From: Ancylobacter mangrovi
Lineage (GTDB): Bacteria > Pseudomonadota > Alphaproteobacteria > Rhizobiales > Xanthobacteraceae
DNA length: 64,000 bases
Reading direction: 5' to 3'
NCBI RefSeq assembly: GCF_024752355.1
Contig: NZ_JANTHZ010000005.1
Location: 243,022 to 307,021, forward strand
Shown here: piece by piece, positions 19,719 to 28,861 of the stretch
How the letters are laid out: every line of letters starts with the position of its first letter
How positions within the stretch are numbered: position 1 is the stretch's first letter
Translations under genes and position numbers: made by a program
The notes under the pieces: model-generated
What the model was told of the DNA's origin: nothing
Seen by the model: only the letters and a program-made list of their open reading frames with translations
Database searches by the model: none

Positions 19719-20633
19719 GTGGACACGAGGAGTACGTACCCTCAGCTTTGGTTTTATTTGCGTATGAATTCGCTACGTTTTCCTCGGGACTTCGTGAGCA
19801 AAATTCTTTCGATATGTTTTGTCAGCACCCACATACCGCTTCTCGCCTTCATCGGCTTTACAATCTCTGAATCGCGCTGGGCCGACCACAACACGCAGAT
19901 CGCCTTCGTTGTGCTGCTCATCGCCACGCTGTGCGGCACGGCATTGGCGCTGTTCGCCCTGCACGCGATGCTGGCGCCCGTGGACATCTCCCGCGTGGCG
20001 CTGGCGAACTACCGCAATCACGGTCAGCTCCCGCACCTGCCGCTCCACTATCAGGACGCCGCCGGGCAGCTCATGCGCGAGGTGGACATCACCGTCTCCC
20101 GGCTCGACAACGCCCTCGCCGAGCTCGCGCGCGAGGCGCGGATCGACCCGCTCACCGGCATCGGCAACCGGCGCTTCCTGATGGAGCAGGCGCAGCGCAT
20201 GAGCTACGCCGCCCGGCACGGCGGCCGCTCGTTCGCCGTCGCCATCATCGACGTGGACAAGTTCAAGGGCATCAACGACCGCTTCGGCCACACCGCCGGC
20301 GACAACGTGCTCAACGGCGTCGCCGCGATCATGCAGCGCGTCGTCGGCAAGGAGGGGATCGTCGGCCGGCTGGGCGGCGACGAGTTCTGCATCCTGCTGC
20401 CGGACCGGCCCCTGTCGGCGGCGGCGGCACAGCTCGAAGCCGTCCGCGTGGCGGTGGAGGCGGCCGATTTCGAGGGTGTCTCCGCCCGCGCGGTGAGCCT
20501 CAGCATCGGCCTCGCCGAAGCCGAGCGGGACCGGCCGGAGACGGTGACGCAGCTTCTCAAGCGCGCCGACACGCAGGTCTACCTGTCGAAGGAATCCGGC
20601 CGCAACCGCACCAGCGTCGACGGCACCACCTAG
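19719..20633 (+). CDS. Membrane diguanylate cyclase (GGDEF), no I-site
   Basis: About 304 residues from a GTG at 19719, chosen because AGGGAG lies 7 bases upstream; ATG 19674 and ATG 19764 are alternatives. Two membrane segments near residues 25-80 flank a very short periplasmic loop. A short linker follows, then the GGDEF domain from DPLTGIGNRRFLM with active-site RLGGDEF. The I-site position reads GKEG instead of RxxD, so product inhibition is unlikely, unlike the cyclase at 15992-17203. Located between the CoA-binding gene and metY with no sign of co-function. Confidence 0.88.
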   Translation: MDTRSTYPQLWFYLRMNSLRFPRDFVSKILSICFVSTHIPLLAFIGFTISESRWADHNTQIAFVVLLIATLCGTALALFALHAMLAPVDISRVALANYRNHGQLPHLPLHYQDAAGQLMREVDITVSRLDNALAELAREARIDPLTGIGNRRFLMEQAQRMSYAARHGGRSFAVAIIDVDKFKGINDRFGHTAGDNVLNGVAAIMQRVVGKEGIVGRLGGDEFCILLPDRPLSAAAAQLEAVRVAVEAADFEGVSARAVSLSIGLAEAERDRPETVTQLLKRADTQVYLSKESGRNRTSVDGTT

Positions 20634-20717
20634 CGGCGCCCGGTCTCGCGGCGTCCGGCGGCGGCGCAAGAGTCGCCGCTTGCCTTCCCGATTGCGCTTC
20701 TGACAGATGTCGCGACA

Positions 20718-20741
20718 CTGCCGGTGCATCAATGCCGGCAG
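20718..20741 (+). promoter_or_regulatory. Leader hairpin directly before metY
   Basis: A perfect 7-bp stem CTGCCGG / CCGGCAG with a 10-base loop ends three bases before the AGGAGG ribosome-binding site of metY. It could modulate translation. It does not match the SAM-II riboswitch. Confidence 0.35.
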
Positions 20742-20758
20742 GACAGGAGGAATTCGCC

Positions 20759-22045
20759 ATGACCGACGCCACGACACCCGGATTCGCCACCCTCGCCGTC
20801 CATGCCGGCGCCCAGCCGGACCCGACGACCAAGGCGCGCGCGACGCCGATCTACCAGACGACTTCCTTCGTCTTCGACGACGCCGACCATGCCGCCGCGC
20901 TGTTCGGGCTCCAGGCTTTCGGCAACATCTATACGCGCATCACCAACCCGACGACCGCCGTGCTCGAGGAGCGCGTGGCTGCGCTCGAAGGCGGCACAGC
21001 CGGGCTCGCCGCCGCCTCCGGCCACGCCGCGCAGTTGCTGATCTTCCAGACCCTGCTGGCGCCGGGCGACGAGTTCATCGCCGCCAACAAGCTCTATGGC
21101 GGCTCGATCAACCAGTTCAACCACGCCTTCAAGAGCTTCGGCTGGAACGTCGTCTGGGCCAATGCCGACGACCCGGAATCGTTCGAGAAGGCGGTCTCGC
21201 CGCGCACCAAGGCGATCTTCATCGAGTCGATCGCCAATCCGGGCGGCGTGGTGGTCGACATCGCCGCCATCTCCAAGGTCGCCAAGCGCGCGGGCGTGCC
21301 GCTCATCGTCGACAACACGCTGGCGACGCCCTACCTCGTCAAGCCGATCGAGCACGGCGCCGACATCGTGGTGCACTCGGCGACCAAGTTCCTTGGCGGC
21401 CATGGCAACTCGATCGGCGGCGTCATCGTCGATGCCGGCAGCTTCAACTGGCTGCGCGACGACCGCTTCCCCATGCTCTCCCAGCCGCGGCCGGAATATC
21501 AGGGCATGGTCATCGGCGAGACCTTCGGCAATTTCGCCTTCGCCATCGCCGCCCGCGTGCTCGGCCTGCGCGATCTCGGGCCGGCGCTCTCGCCCTTCAA
21601 CGCCTTCCTGCTGCTGACCGGCATCGAGACCCTGCCGCTGCGCATGCAGCGCCATTGCGACAACGCGCTGGCGGTGGCGAAATTCCTCGCCGAGCACCCC
21701 AAGGTGGAATGGGTCAGCTATCCCGGCCTGCCGGGCGACCGCTACCACAACCTCGCCTCGCGCTACCTGCCGAAGGGCGCCGGCGCGGTGTTCACCTTCG
21801 GGCTGAAGGGCGGCTATGACGCCGGCACGGCGCTGGTGTCGAACGTCAAGCTGTTCTCGCACCTCGCCAATGTCGGCGATACGCGCTCGCTGATCATCCA
21901 CCCCGCCTCCACCACCCACCGCCAGCTTTCCGACGCCCAGAAGACGGCGGCGGGCGCCGGGCCGGACGTGGTGCGGCTGTCGGTCGGCATCGAGGACGCG
22001 GCCGACATCATCGCCGATCTCGACCAGGCGCTGGCCGCGAGCTGA
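20759..22045 (+). CDS. metY: O-acetylhomoserine sulfhydrylase (MetY-type)
   Basis: 428 residues of the Cys/Met-metabolism PLP enzyme family. It contains [42 protein letters not shown] and the PLP lysine Lys210 in [11 protein letters not shown], and ends [18 protein letters not shown]. It makes homocysteine (or methionine with methanethiol) from O-acetylhomoserine. The roughly 50-residue insert typical of MetY over MetB/MetZ is present, consistent with its length. The start at 20759 has a perfect AGGAGG 8 bases upstream. Confidence 0.92.
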   Translation: MTDATTPGFATLAVHAGAQPDPTTKARATPIYQTTSFVFDDADHAAALFGLQAFGNIYTRITNPTTAVLEERVAALEGGTAGLAAASGHAAQLLIFQTLLAPGDEFIAANKLYGGSINQFNHAFKSFGWNVVWANADDPESFEKAVSPRTKAIFIESIANPGGVVVDIAAISKVAKRAGVPLIVDNTLATPYLVKPIEHGADIVVHSATKFLGGHGNSIGGVIVDAGSFNWLRDDRFPMLSQPRPEYQGMVIGETFGNFAFAIAARVLGLRDLGPALSPFNAFLLLTGIETLPLRMQRHCDNALAVAKFLAEHPKVEWVSYPGLPGDRYHNLASRYLPKGAGAVFTFGLKGGYDAGTALVSNVKLFSHLANVGDTRSLIIHPASTTHRQLSDAQKTAAGAGPDVVRLSVGIEDAADIIADLDQALAAS

Positions 22046-22196
22046 ACGGAATCCGCGCGCGCGGAAGCCCTGACGGTACGTCGTGCAGATTGTGAACGAA
22101 CTGTGAGCGTGTCATGCACGCCTCGCAGGGCTGGAATGCGGTATATTTCCTACCAATTAGGCATTCTGTCGAATATCTAGGCAACGGAATGATTAA

Positions 22197-22243
22197 CGGA
22201 CACGCAGCTGCCGGAAGCGACCGGTAGCCGTGCTCCGTGTCCG
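22197..22243 (+). ncRNA. Structured leader of the DUF1127 gene
   Basis: Two nested stems: outer CGGACACG (22197-22204) with CGTGTCCG (22236-22243), and inner GCTGCCGG (22207-22214) with CCGGTAGC (22221-22228, one G-T pair) around AAGCGA. The element ends 18 bases before the DUF1127 start. It fits a stable 5' untranslated structure or a small RNA. No known RNA family is recognised. Confidence 0.45.
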
Positions 22244-22261
22244 AACCTGATGGAGACTGAA

Positions 22262-22423
22262 ATGCTGCTCTGGGGCTTCTTTGCCAAGCAGATCCGCCGT
22301 TGGCACGCTTACCGCCGCACCCTCGCCGAGCTCTCGCAGCTCGACGACCGTACCCTCGCCGACATCAACGTCTCGCGTGGCGAGATCGTGAGCGTGGCGC
22401 GTCGGGCGGCGGCCGTCGCCTGA
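22262..22423 (+). CDS. DUF1127 small protein
   Basis: 53 residues. It has the family pattern: an aromatic/basic N-terminal helix (IRRWHAYRRT) followed by AELSQLDDRTLADINVSRGEI, then a short tail ending AAAVA. Arg-rich DUF1127 proteins are widespread in Rhizobiales; some bind RNA and influence phosphate and carbon metabolism or sRNA turnover. GGAG lies 7 bases before the ATG. It is a single-gene unit with a structured leader and a strong terminator. Confidence 0.88.
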   Translation: MLLWGFFAKQIRRWHAYRRTLAELSQLDDRTLADINVSRGEIVSVARRAAAVA

Positions 22424-22457
22424 TCCTGGCGATCACCGAACGACCGAACTGACGAAC

Positions 22458-22482
22458 CGGCCTCGGATATCCTCCGGGGCCG
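22458..22482 (+). terminator. Terminator of the DUF1127 gene
   Basis: A 9-bp stem (CGGCCTCGG with CCGGGGCCG, one G-T pair) and 7-base loop followed by TTTCTTTTTTG. One of the clearest intrinsic terminators in the window. Confidence 0.9.
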
Positions 22483-22550
22483 TTTCTTTTTTGCCTGCGT
22501 TCCGTGCTAAGGGGCCGCTCGGCTGAGGCAGACGAATCCGCCGAGTGGGA

Positions 22551-23984
22551 ATGAGCAGCATCGACAAACGCCCCGTCCACGTCATCGGCGGAGGTCTCGC
22601 CGGCTCCGAGGCCGCGTGGCAGCTCGCGAGGCGCGGCGTGCCCGTCACCCTGCACGAGATGCGCCCCACGCGCGGCACCGAGGCCCATCAGGGCGACGGG
22701 CTGGCCGAACTCGTCTGCTCAAACTCCTTCCGCTCGGACGATTCCACCTCCAACGCGGTCGGCGTGCTGCATGCCGAGATGCGCCGGCTCGGCTCGCTCA
22801 TCATGGAATGCGCGGACCGCTGCCAGATTCCGGCCGGCGGCGCATTGGCCGTGGACCGCGAGGGCTTCTCCGCCGCCGTCACCGCCGCCATTGCCGCGCG
22901 CCCGCAGATCACCGTCGAGCGCGGCGAGGTCGCCGGCCTGCCGCCGCAGGACTGGGAGCGGGTGATCATCGCCACCGGGCCGCTCACCTCCCCGCCCCTC
23001 GCCGAGGCCATCCGGACCCTCACGGACGAAAGCGCGCTCGCCTTCTTCGACGCCATCGCGCCGATCGTCCATTTCGATTCCATCGACATGGACGTCTGCT
23101 GGTTCCAGTCGCGCTACGACAAGGCCGGGCCCGGCGGCACAGGAGCGGACTACATCAACTGCCCGATGGACAAGGAGCAGTACGAGGCCTTCGTCGCCGC
23201 GCTCGCCGCCAGCAACACCGTGCCGTTCCGCGATTTCGAGGCGAACACGCCCTATTTCGACGGCTGCCTGCCGGTCGAGATCATGGCCGCGCGCGGGCCG
23301 GAGACGCTGCGCCACGGGCCGATGAAGCCGATGGGCCTCACCAACCCGCGCAACCCGACGGTGAAGCCCTATGCCGTCGTCCAGCTTCGCCAGGACAACG
23401 CGCTGGGCACGCTCTACAACATGGTCGGTTTCCAGACCAAGACCCGCTATGCCGACCAGGTGAAGCTGTTCCGCATGATCCCGGGGCTGGAGAACGCCGA
23501 GTTCGCGCGCCTCGGCGGCCTGCACCGCAACACCTATCTCAATTCGCCGCGCCTGCTCGATCCCACGCTGCGCCTCAACGCCCAGCCGCGCCTGCGCTTC
23601 GCCGGACAGATCACCGGCTGCGAGGGCTATGTCGAGAGCGCCGCCATGGGTCTCGCCGCCGGCCTGTTCGCCGCTGCCGAATGGCACGGGGCCGCGCCCG
23701 CCGTGCCGCCGCCGACCACCGCGCATGGCGCGCTGCTCAACCACATCACCGGCGGCCATATCGAGACGCTGGACGCGGGCCCGCGTTCCTTCCAGCCGAT
23801 GAACGTGAATTTCGGCCTGTTCCCGCCGCTCGCCAGCGCACCTACCCGCGATGCCGAAGGCAACCGCCTGCGCGGCTCGGCCAAGACGGTGGCCAAGAAG
23901 CAGATGATGGCCGCCCGTGCGCTCGGCGACATGGACGCGTGGGCGAAGACCCATGCGGACCCCATCGGCGAGGCGGCGGCGTGA
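22551..23984 (+). CDS. trmFO: Folate-dependent tRNA (uracil-5-)-methyltransferase TrmFO
   Basis: 477 residues. FAD-binding N-terminus [20 protein letters not shown], then the TrmFO hallmarks [44 protein letters not shown] and [17 protein letters not shown]. It methylates U54 of tRNA to ribothymidine using methylenetetrahydrofolate and FADH2, in place of SAM-dependent TrmA. The ATG at 22551 is preferred over a GTG at 22545. The stop codon overlaps the start of the kinase-like gene (GTGA), so the two are translationally coupled. Confidence 0.94.
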   Translation: MSSIDKRPVHVIGGGLAGSEAAWQLARRGVPVTLHEMRPTRGTEAHQGDGLAELVCSNSFRSDDSTSNAVGVLHAEMRRLGSLIMECADRCQIPAGGALAVDREGFSAAVTAAIAARPQITVERGEVAGLPPQDWERVIIATGPLTSPPLAEAIRTLTDESALAFFDAIAPIVHFDSIDMDVCWFQSRYDKAGPGGTGADYINCPMDKEQYEAFVAALAASNTVPFRDFEANTPYFDGCLPVEIMAARGPETLRHGPMKPMGLTNPRNPTVKPYAVVQLRQDNALGTLYNMVGFQTKTRYADQVKLFRMIPGLENAEFARLGGLHRNTYLNSPRLLDPTLRLNAQPRLRFAGQITGCEGYVESAAMGLAAGLFAAAEWHGAAPAVPPPTTAHGALLNHITGGHIETLDAGPRSFQPMNVNFGLFPPLASAPTRDAEGNRLRGSAKTVAKKQMMAARALGDMDAWAKTHADPIGEAAA

Positions 23985-25054
23985 GCGAGGTGGCTTCCGC
24001 GAACGGGCGGTTCGAACTGGAAAGCGTGCTGAAGCGGGACGTGTTCAGCACCATCGAGCGCGGCGTCTGGCATGATGCCGAGGGCGCGACGCACCCGGCC
24101 GTGCGCCGCAACTATGCCGGCGTCGCCTGGTGGGTGAAGCCGCTCGCCCGCCATTTCGCCCGCCGCGAGGCCCGCGCGCTGCGCCGGGCCGAGGGCAGCG
24201 GCCACACCGTCCCGGTCTATGCGCTGGAGGAAGGCCATCTGGTTCGCGGCTTCGTCGACGGCGTGCCGCTCCAGATCGCCCGTCCCTATGGCGACGTCGC
24301 ATTCTTCGCCTCAGCCCGGCAGGGCCTGCGCGAGGTCCACCGCCGCCACATCGCCCATAACGATCTCGCCAAGCCGCAGAACTGGCTCTACGCCGCCGAC
24401 GGGCGCGCGGTGCTGATGGATTTCCAGCTCGCCATGTGCTTCCGAAAACGCAGCAAGCTGTTCCGCATCGCCGCCTATGAGGACATCCGCCACCTCCTCA
24501 AGCAGAAGCGCAGCTACTGCCCCTATGCGCTGACCGCGAGCGAGCGCCGGATCCTCGCCCGCAAGAGCCTGCTCAACCGCATCTGGATGAGCACCGGCAA
24601 GCGCGCCTACAACTTCGTCACCCGGCGGCTGCTGAACTATCACGACACCGAGGGACGCGGCCCGCGCGCCATGGAACAGGGCCCACGCATCGCGCTGGCG
24701 CTGGCCGAGGCGCCGGGCGTCAAGGCGGTCCACATCGCCGATTTCCCCACCGCCGGGCACAGCTTCGGCCTCTATGCCTTCGTCGAGGCCGGCGGCGAGG
24801 TGGACGAGCCGGCGCTGCGCGCCCATCTGGCGACGGCGCTACCCGACATCCTGCCGCCCGAGCACATCCAGGTCGTGGACGCCCTGCCCCGCGACGAGGC
24901 CGGCGAGGTGCGCGACGACCTGCTGCGCCTCGTGGCGCTCAACCAGATCGACCAGCTCTCGCTGCTGCCGCGCACGCCCGAGCAGCAGGAGCGGCTCGAC
25001 GCCATCATTCGCGACCGGCGAAATCTCAGCGACCGGGTGCGACGCGGCATCTAG
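23981..25054 (+). CDS. Kinase-like protein fused to an acyl-CoA-ligase C-terminal-like domain
   Basis: 357 residues from a GTG overlapping the trmFO stop. Residues 1-220 look like a compact protein-kinase/RIO-Kdo-kinase fold: catalytic loop [16 protein letters not shown] and metal loop LMDFQLA. Residues about 260-345 (from [11 protein letters not shown] through [40 protein letters not shown]) follow the C-terminal domain of AMP-forming acyl-CoA synthetases. The catalytic Lys of the xGK motif is replaced by Glu. The substrate is unknown; a phosphotransferase with a non-catalytic ligand-binding module is the simplest reading. Placement before the polysaccharide locus may hint at an envelope role. 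Confidence 0.7.
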   Translation: MSEVASANGRFELESVLKRDVFSTIERGVWHDAEGATHPAVRRNYAGVAWWVKPLARHFARREARALRRAEGSGHTVPVYALEEGHLVRGFVDGVPLQIARPYGDVAFFASARQGLREVHRRHIAHNDLAKPQNWLYAADGRAVLMDFQLAMCFRKRSKLFRIAAYEDIRHLLKQKRSYCPYALTASERRILARKSLLNRIWMSTGKRAYNFVTRRLLNYHDTEGRGPRAMEQGPRIALALAEAPGVKAVHIADFPTAGHSFGLYAFVEAGGEVDEPALRAHLATALPDILPPEHIQVVDALPRDEAGEVRDDLLRLVALNQIDQLSLLPRTPEQQERLDAIIRDRRNLSDRVRRGI

Positions 25055-25121
25055 TTCACCGACAAGACGTCCGGCATGTATGCGGATGGAACCTGACGAA
25101 CCGGAGCACGAAGCGAGCGCC

Positions 25122-26135
25122 ATGCGATATTTCATCACCGGCACCGCCGGCTTCATCGGCTACCATCTGGCCCGCCGGCTTCTGGAAACCGGCCACCATG
25201 TGGTCGGCTTCGACGGCATGACGCCCTACTACAACATCCGCCTCAAGGAAGCCCGCCACGCCGCCCTCGCCCAGTTCCCGGGCTTCGAGGCCCATATCGG
25301 ACGGCTCGAGGACGGCGAGATGGTGGCGCGCGTCGCCGGCGCCGCGCGGCCGGACGTGATGTTCCACCTCGCCGCGCAGGCGGGGGTGCGCTACAGCCTC
25401 GAAAACCCCAAGGCCTATCTCGACTCCAACCTCGTCGGCTCGTGGAACGTGCTTGAGGCCGCGCGGCAGATCGGGGTCGGGCACCTGATGCTCGCCTCCA
25501 CCTCCTCAATCTACGGCGCCAGCCCCACCGTGCCCTTCCACGAGAGCGACCGCGCCGACGAGCCGCTCACCTTCTATGCCGCCAGCAAGAAGGGCATGGA
25601 GGCGATGGGCCATTCCTACGCCCACCTGCACAAGATCCCGATCACCGCCTTCCGCTTCTTCACGGTCTACGGGCCCTGGGGCCGGCCGGACATGGCGCTG
25701 TTCAAGTTCGTCGAGGCGATGCTGGACGACCGCGAGATCGAGATCTACGGCGAAGGCAAGATGAGCCGCGACTTCACCTATATCGACGACCTGATCGACG
25801 CCGTCGTCGCCCTCGCCGCCGTCCCGCCGGACGAGGCCAACCGCGTCGACCCGTCCAGGGCCGAGGACACGCTGTCCCACCAGGGGCCGTTCCGCGTCGT
25901 GAATATCGGTGGCGGCAATCCGGTCGGGCTGCTCGACTTCGTCGAGACCATCGAGCAGATCCTCGGCCATCCCGCGCGCCGCCGGATGCTGCCGATGCAG
26001 AAGGGCGACGTGCCGCGCACCTATGCGAGCCCGGCGCTTCTGGAGGCGCTCACAGGCTCCAAGCCGGCGACGCCGCTGATCGACGGGGTGCGGGCCTTCG
26101 TGGAATGGTACCGCGACGCGCGCAGCTATCTCTAG
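25122..26135 (+). CDS. NAD-dependent sugar epimerase (UDP-glucuronate 4-epimerase-like)
   Basis: 337 residues, extended SDR fold. The Rossmann start is [20 protein letters not shown]. The catalytic triad segments are STSSIYG and [31 protein letters not shown] and [20 protein letters not shown] are typical of UDP-glucuronate/galacturonate epimerases. It probably supplies an activated sugar for the polysaccharide made by the following genes. The start at 25122 places the Rossmann fold at the N-terminus; ATG 25086 would add 12 residues. Confidence 0.88.
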   Translation: MRYFITGTAGFIGYHLARRLLETGHHVVGFDGMTPYYNIRLKEARHAALAQFPGFEAHIGRLEDGEMVARVAGAARPDVMFHLAAQAGVRYSLENPKAYLDSNLVGSWNVLEAARQIGVGHLMLASTSSIYGASPTVPFHESDRADEPLTFYAASKKGMEAMGHSYAHLHKIPITAFRFFTVYGPWGRPDMALFKFVEAMLDDREIEIYGEGKMSRDFTYIDDLIDAVVALAAVPPDEANRVDPSRAEDTLSHQGPFRVVNIGGGNPVGLLDFVETIEQILGHPARRRMLPMQKGDVPRTYASPALLEALTGSKPATPLIDGVRAFVEWYRDARSYL

Positions 26136-26352
26136 AAGCGGCGGCATCGATTAGCCGGCGATCCGATGTTGTCGCGAACAATAGACCGATTGGTAATGAT
26201 TGGCTGCTAGTCAGTCGAAGCTGTCCCGACCCCGCGTTATTCTTCCGGCATCGTTCTCCCGTCATGAATTGCATCCGTTTCCCATTGCACGATTGCGAAC
26301 CGGCAGCACATGCGGGTGTCCTGCCTTCGGCTTCTCCGCCGGAACGGGCCCG

Positions 26353-27762
26353 ATGACACGCTGGACCCACGGGCTGATCAATCGGCTCGTCATCCTTTGC
26401 GACGTCGTCATGATCGCGGTCGCGGCGGTCGTGTTCTACCTCCTGTGCCCGCGTTTCAGCTGGAGCCAGATCCTCGTCCTCGCGGTCCTCGGCGGGGCGA
26501 GCTTCGTCGGCACGCTGAGCCTCGGCCATGCCTACCGGGTCGAGCACTATGTGCGCTGGACCCGCGCCGTCCGCCATCTGGTCATCGGCGGCGTGCCCGC
26601 CGTGCTGGCGGTGACGGTCGTGTGCTACGCCCTCGTGCCGACGCGCGAGGACGACATCAACCTCCTCGCCTCCTGGGCCAGCTTCACGCTGGTCGCGCTG
26701 ATGTTCGGCCGCTTCGTGCTGGTGCGGGTGGGCATGGCGTGGGTCATGCACCGTAACCTGCTGCGGCGCGACGCCGTGGTCATCGGCGACCTCGACCGCG
26801 CCTATGAGCTGGTGCGCCGCTATTCGCTCGCGCAGGAGGACGGCAACCTGCTCGACTTCGTCGCCGTGTTCGAGGACGAGCCGAGCGAACCGTACGAGCG
26901 GACCGCACCGCGCCTCCCCCCCATGCTGGGCGGGATGCGCGAGCTGCTGGAATATGCCAAGCGCTCTCCCGTCGACGTCGTCGTCATCACCAAGCCCTGG
27001 ACCGACCCGGCCGCGATCGAAAAGCTCGCGACCGAATTGCGCCGCGTCGCCACCGACGTCGTGGTCGAGCTCGAACCCGGCATCTTCGGCCCGTCCTATG
27101 CCCGCCTGACCAACATCGCCGACCGTGGCGCGCTGCAGATCCAGCAGCGCCCGCTCAAGGGCTCGCTCGGCATATTGAAGGCGATCGAGGACTATGTGGT
27201 GGCGACCGCCGGCCTCGTCCTGCTGTCGCCGGTGCTGATCCTCTCGGCGCTGGCGGTGAAGCTCGACTCGCCCGGTCCGGTGCTGTTCCGGCAGGCACGC
27301 GTCGGCCTGAACAACCGCCCCTTCATGGTCTACAAGCTGCGCACCATGCGCTACGACCCGGGCGACGATGGCTCGGTCGGCGCCGTGAAGCAGGACCCGC
27401 GCATCACCCGCGTCGGCGCCGTGCTGCGCAGCCTCTCGATCGACGAGATCCCGCAGCTTCTCAACGTGCTGAAGGGCGACATGTCGGTGGTCGGCCCGCG
27501 CCCCCACGTGCCGAACATGCGCATCACCGAGGATTTGCGCTATGAAGCGGTGAGCGACTACGTCGCCCGCTACCGCATGAAGCCCGGCGTCACCGGATGG
27601 GCCCAGATCAACGGCATGCGCGGGGGCATCTACACGGTGGAGAAGGCCGAGCGCGGCGTCGAGCTCGACCTGTTTTATATCGAGCACTGGTCGATATGGT
27701 TCGACATCCGCATCCTGCTGCTGACCGTCACCCGGGGCCTCTCCGACAATTCGGCCTTCTGA
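26353..27762 (+). CDS. Polyprenyl-phosphate glycosyl-1-phosphate transferase
   Basis: 469 residues, WbaP/ExoY-type enzyme with four predicted N-terminal membrane helices (residues 10-130), a Rossmann-like linker domain (around 140-260) and the bacterial sugar transferase domain. The last has VVATAGLVLLSPVLILSALAV, LFRQARVGLNNRPFMVYKLR and SIDEIPQLLNVLKGDMSVVG. It transfers a sugar-1-phosphate from a UDP-sugar to undecaprenyl phosphate in the inner membrane, the first step of exopolysaccharide repeat-unit assembly. The start at 26353 follows GGAACGGG; the frame is open further upstream. Confidence 0.9.
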   Translation: MTRWTHGLINRLVILCDVVMIAVAAVVFYLLCPRFSWSQILVLAVLGGASFVGTLSLGHAYRVEHYVRWTRAVRHLVIGGVPAVLAVTVVCYALVPTREDDINLLASWASFTLVALMFGRFVLVRVGMAWVMHRNLLRRDAVVIGDLDRAYELVRRYSLAQEDGNLLDFVAVFEDEPSEPYERTAPRLPPMLGGMRELLEYAKRSPVDVVVITKPWTDPAAIEKLATELRRVATDVVVELEPGIFGPSYARLTNIADRGALQIQQRPLKGSLGILKAIEDYVVATAGLVLLSPVLILSALAVKLDSPGPVLFRQARVGLNNRPFMVYKLRTMRYDPGDDGSVGAVKQDPRITRVGAVLRSLSIDEIPQLLNVLKGDMSVVGPRPHVPNMRITEDLRYEAVSDYVARYRMKPGVTGWAQINGMRGGIYTVEKAERGVELDLFYIEHWSIWFDIRILLLTVTRGLSDNSAF

Positions 27763-28733
27763 CGCTGGCGCTGCTCTGCGCCCTCCCGGCCCTCGCCTCC
27801 TCCGCCGGGGCCGAGCCACGGCGCCCGTTCCTCGCCTATCAGGCGAGCTGGGAGGCGCCGCCCGCTTCCTCCGGCGCGCAGACCAGCCTCGCTGGCCTGC
27901 CGGCCTACATCACCCATGTCGCGCTCGCCTTCGTGAAGCCGGACCTCGTCTATCCGGGCGGGCTCGACCTGTCGGCGACCGGGCTGCAATACCCCTATTC
28001 CGGCGCCGTGCTGCGTGACGCCATCGCGGCGCTGAAGCGGCGCAATCGCGAAACGAAGGTGCTGCTCGCGGTCGGCGGCGCCACCTATGGCGGGTGGGAT
28101 CGGCTCGACACCGATGCGCTCGCCCGGCTGGTGGCCGATCTCGGCGCCGACGGCGTCGACATCGATTACGAGCCGAAGCACCCGTCCTGCGTCGCCCTTT
28201 CGGGACGCGTCCACTGCGCCGACGACCTCTTCTCGATCCGCCTCGTCGAGCAGGTCCGCGCCGCCCTGCCGCGTCCCCTCGTCGTCAGCATCGCCGGCTG
28301 GAGCGTCGGCGCCTATGGCGAGGGCGCGTTCGCCGATGCCCCGCCGCGCAGCCAATGGCGCGGCTCCATGCTGGCGCTGCTGCGCTCGCCCGCTGCCGGC
28401 GCGCTCGATCTGGTCTCGATCATGAGCTACGACGCCGGCCCGAGCTACCGGCCGGAGGATGCCTTCCGCGCCTATCGCGCGCTGTGGAAGGGCCCGCTCG
28501 CGCTGGGCGTCCAGGTCGAGCCGGGCACCAATGGCGGGCCGCGCTTCACGCTGGCCTATACCGGGAGCATTCTCGCCGCGGTCGCGGACGATCCGCTGGC
28601 GGGCGCCATGCTCTATGCGCTCGAACTCGAGCCTCCCGGCCCGCCGGGCCCGGACAATCCCGATTACCGTTCGCTGGCGGCGGCCATCTGCGTCACGCTC
28701 GACCTCGCCGACTGCTCCGCCCTGGTTCCCTAG
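27696..28733 (+). CDS. Secreted GH18-like (chitinase-fold) protein
   Basis: About 345 residues. A signal peptide (LLTLALLCALPALASSAGA) leads into a TIM-barrel domain with ITHVALAFVKPD, LLAVGGATYGGW and the GH18 catalytic signature DGVDIDYEP, whose final Glu is the proton donor. VSIMSYDAG and LGVQVEPG follow. GH18 enzymes cleave GlcNAc-containing polymers; inside a polysaccharide cluster it may trim or edit the secreted polymer. The only ATG with a plausible signal peptide is 27696, inside the end of the transferase gene (67-base overlap), so the true start is uncertain. Confidence 0.75.
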   Translation: MVRHPHPAADRHPGPLRQFGLLTLALLCALPALASSAGAEPRRPFLAYQASWEAPPASSGAQTSLAGLPAYITHVALAFVKPDLVYPGGLDLSATGLQYPYSGAVLRDAIAALKRRNRETKVLLAVGGATYGGWDRLDTDALARLVADLGADGVDIDYEPKHPSCVALSGRVHCADDLFSIRLVEQVRAALPRPLVVSIAGWSVGAYGEGAFADAPPRSQWRGSMLALLRSPAAGALDLVSIMSYDAGPSYRPEDAFRAYRALWKGPLALGVQVEPGTNGGPRFTLAYTGSILAAVADDPLAGAMLYALELEPPGPPGPDNPDYRSLAAAICVTLDLADCSALVP

Positions 28734-28861
28734 GGAAGGAAAGGCCGACGTCACATCGCCATAATGAAGGCCGACGACAATAAGATTCAAAATTACAGTG
28801 ATTTTTCAATAATCCCGCGTAATTTCCCGCCTGCCTGCCCACCACAGAGTTTGCCGCCCGC

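Noticed and set aside
20634..20758. SAM-II or other methionine riboswitch before metY
   Set aside because: The conserved pseudoknot sequences were not found; only a simple hairpin is present.
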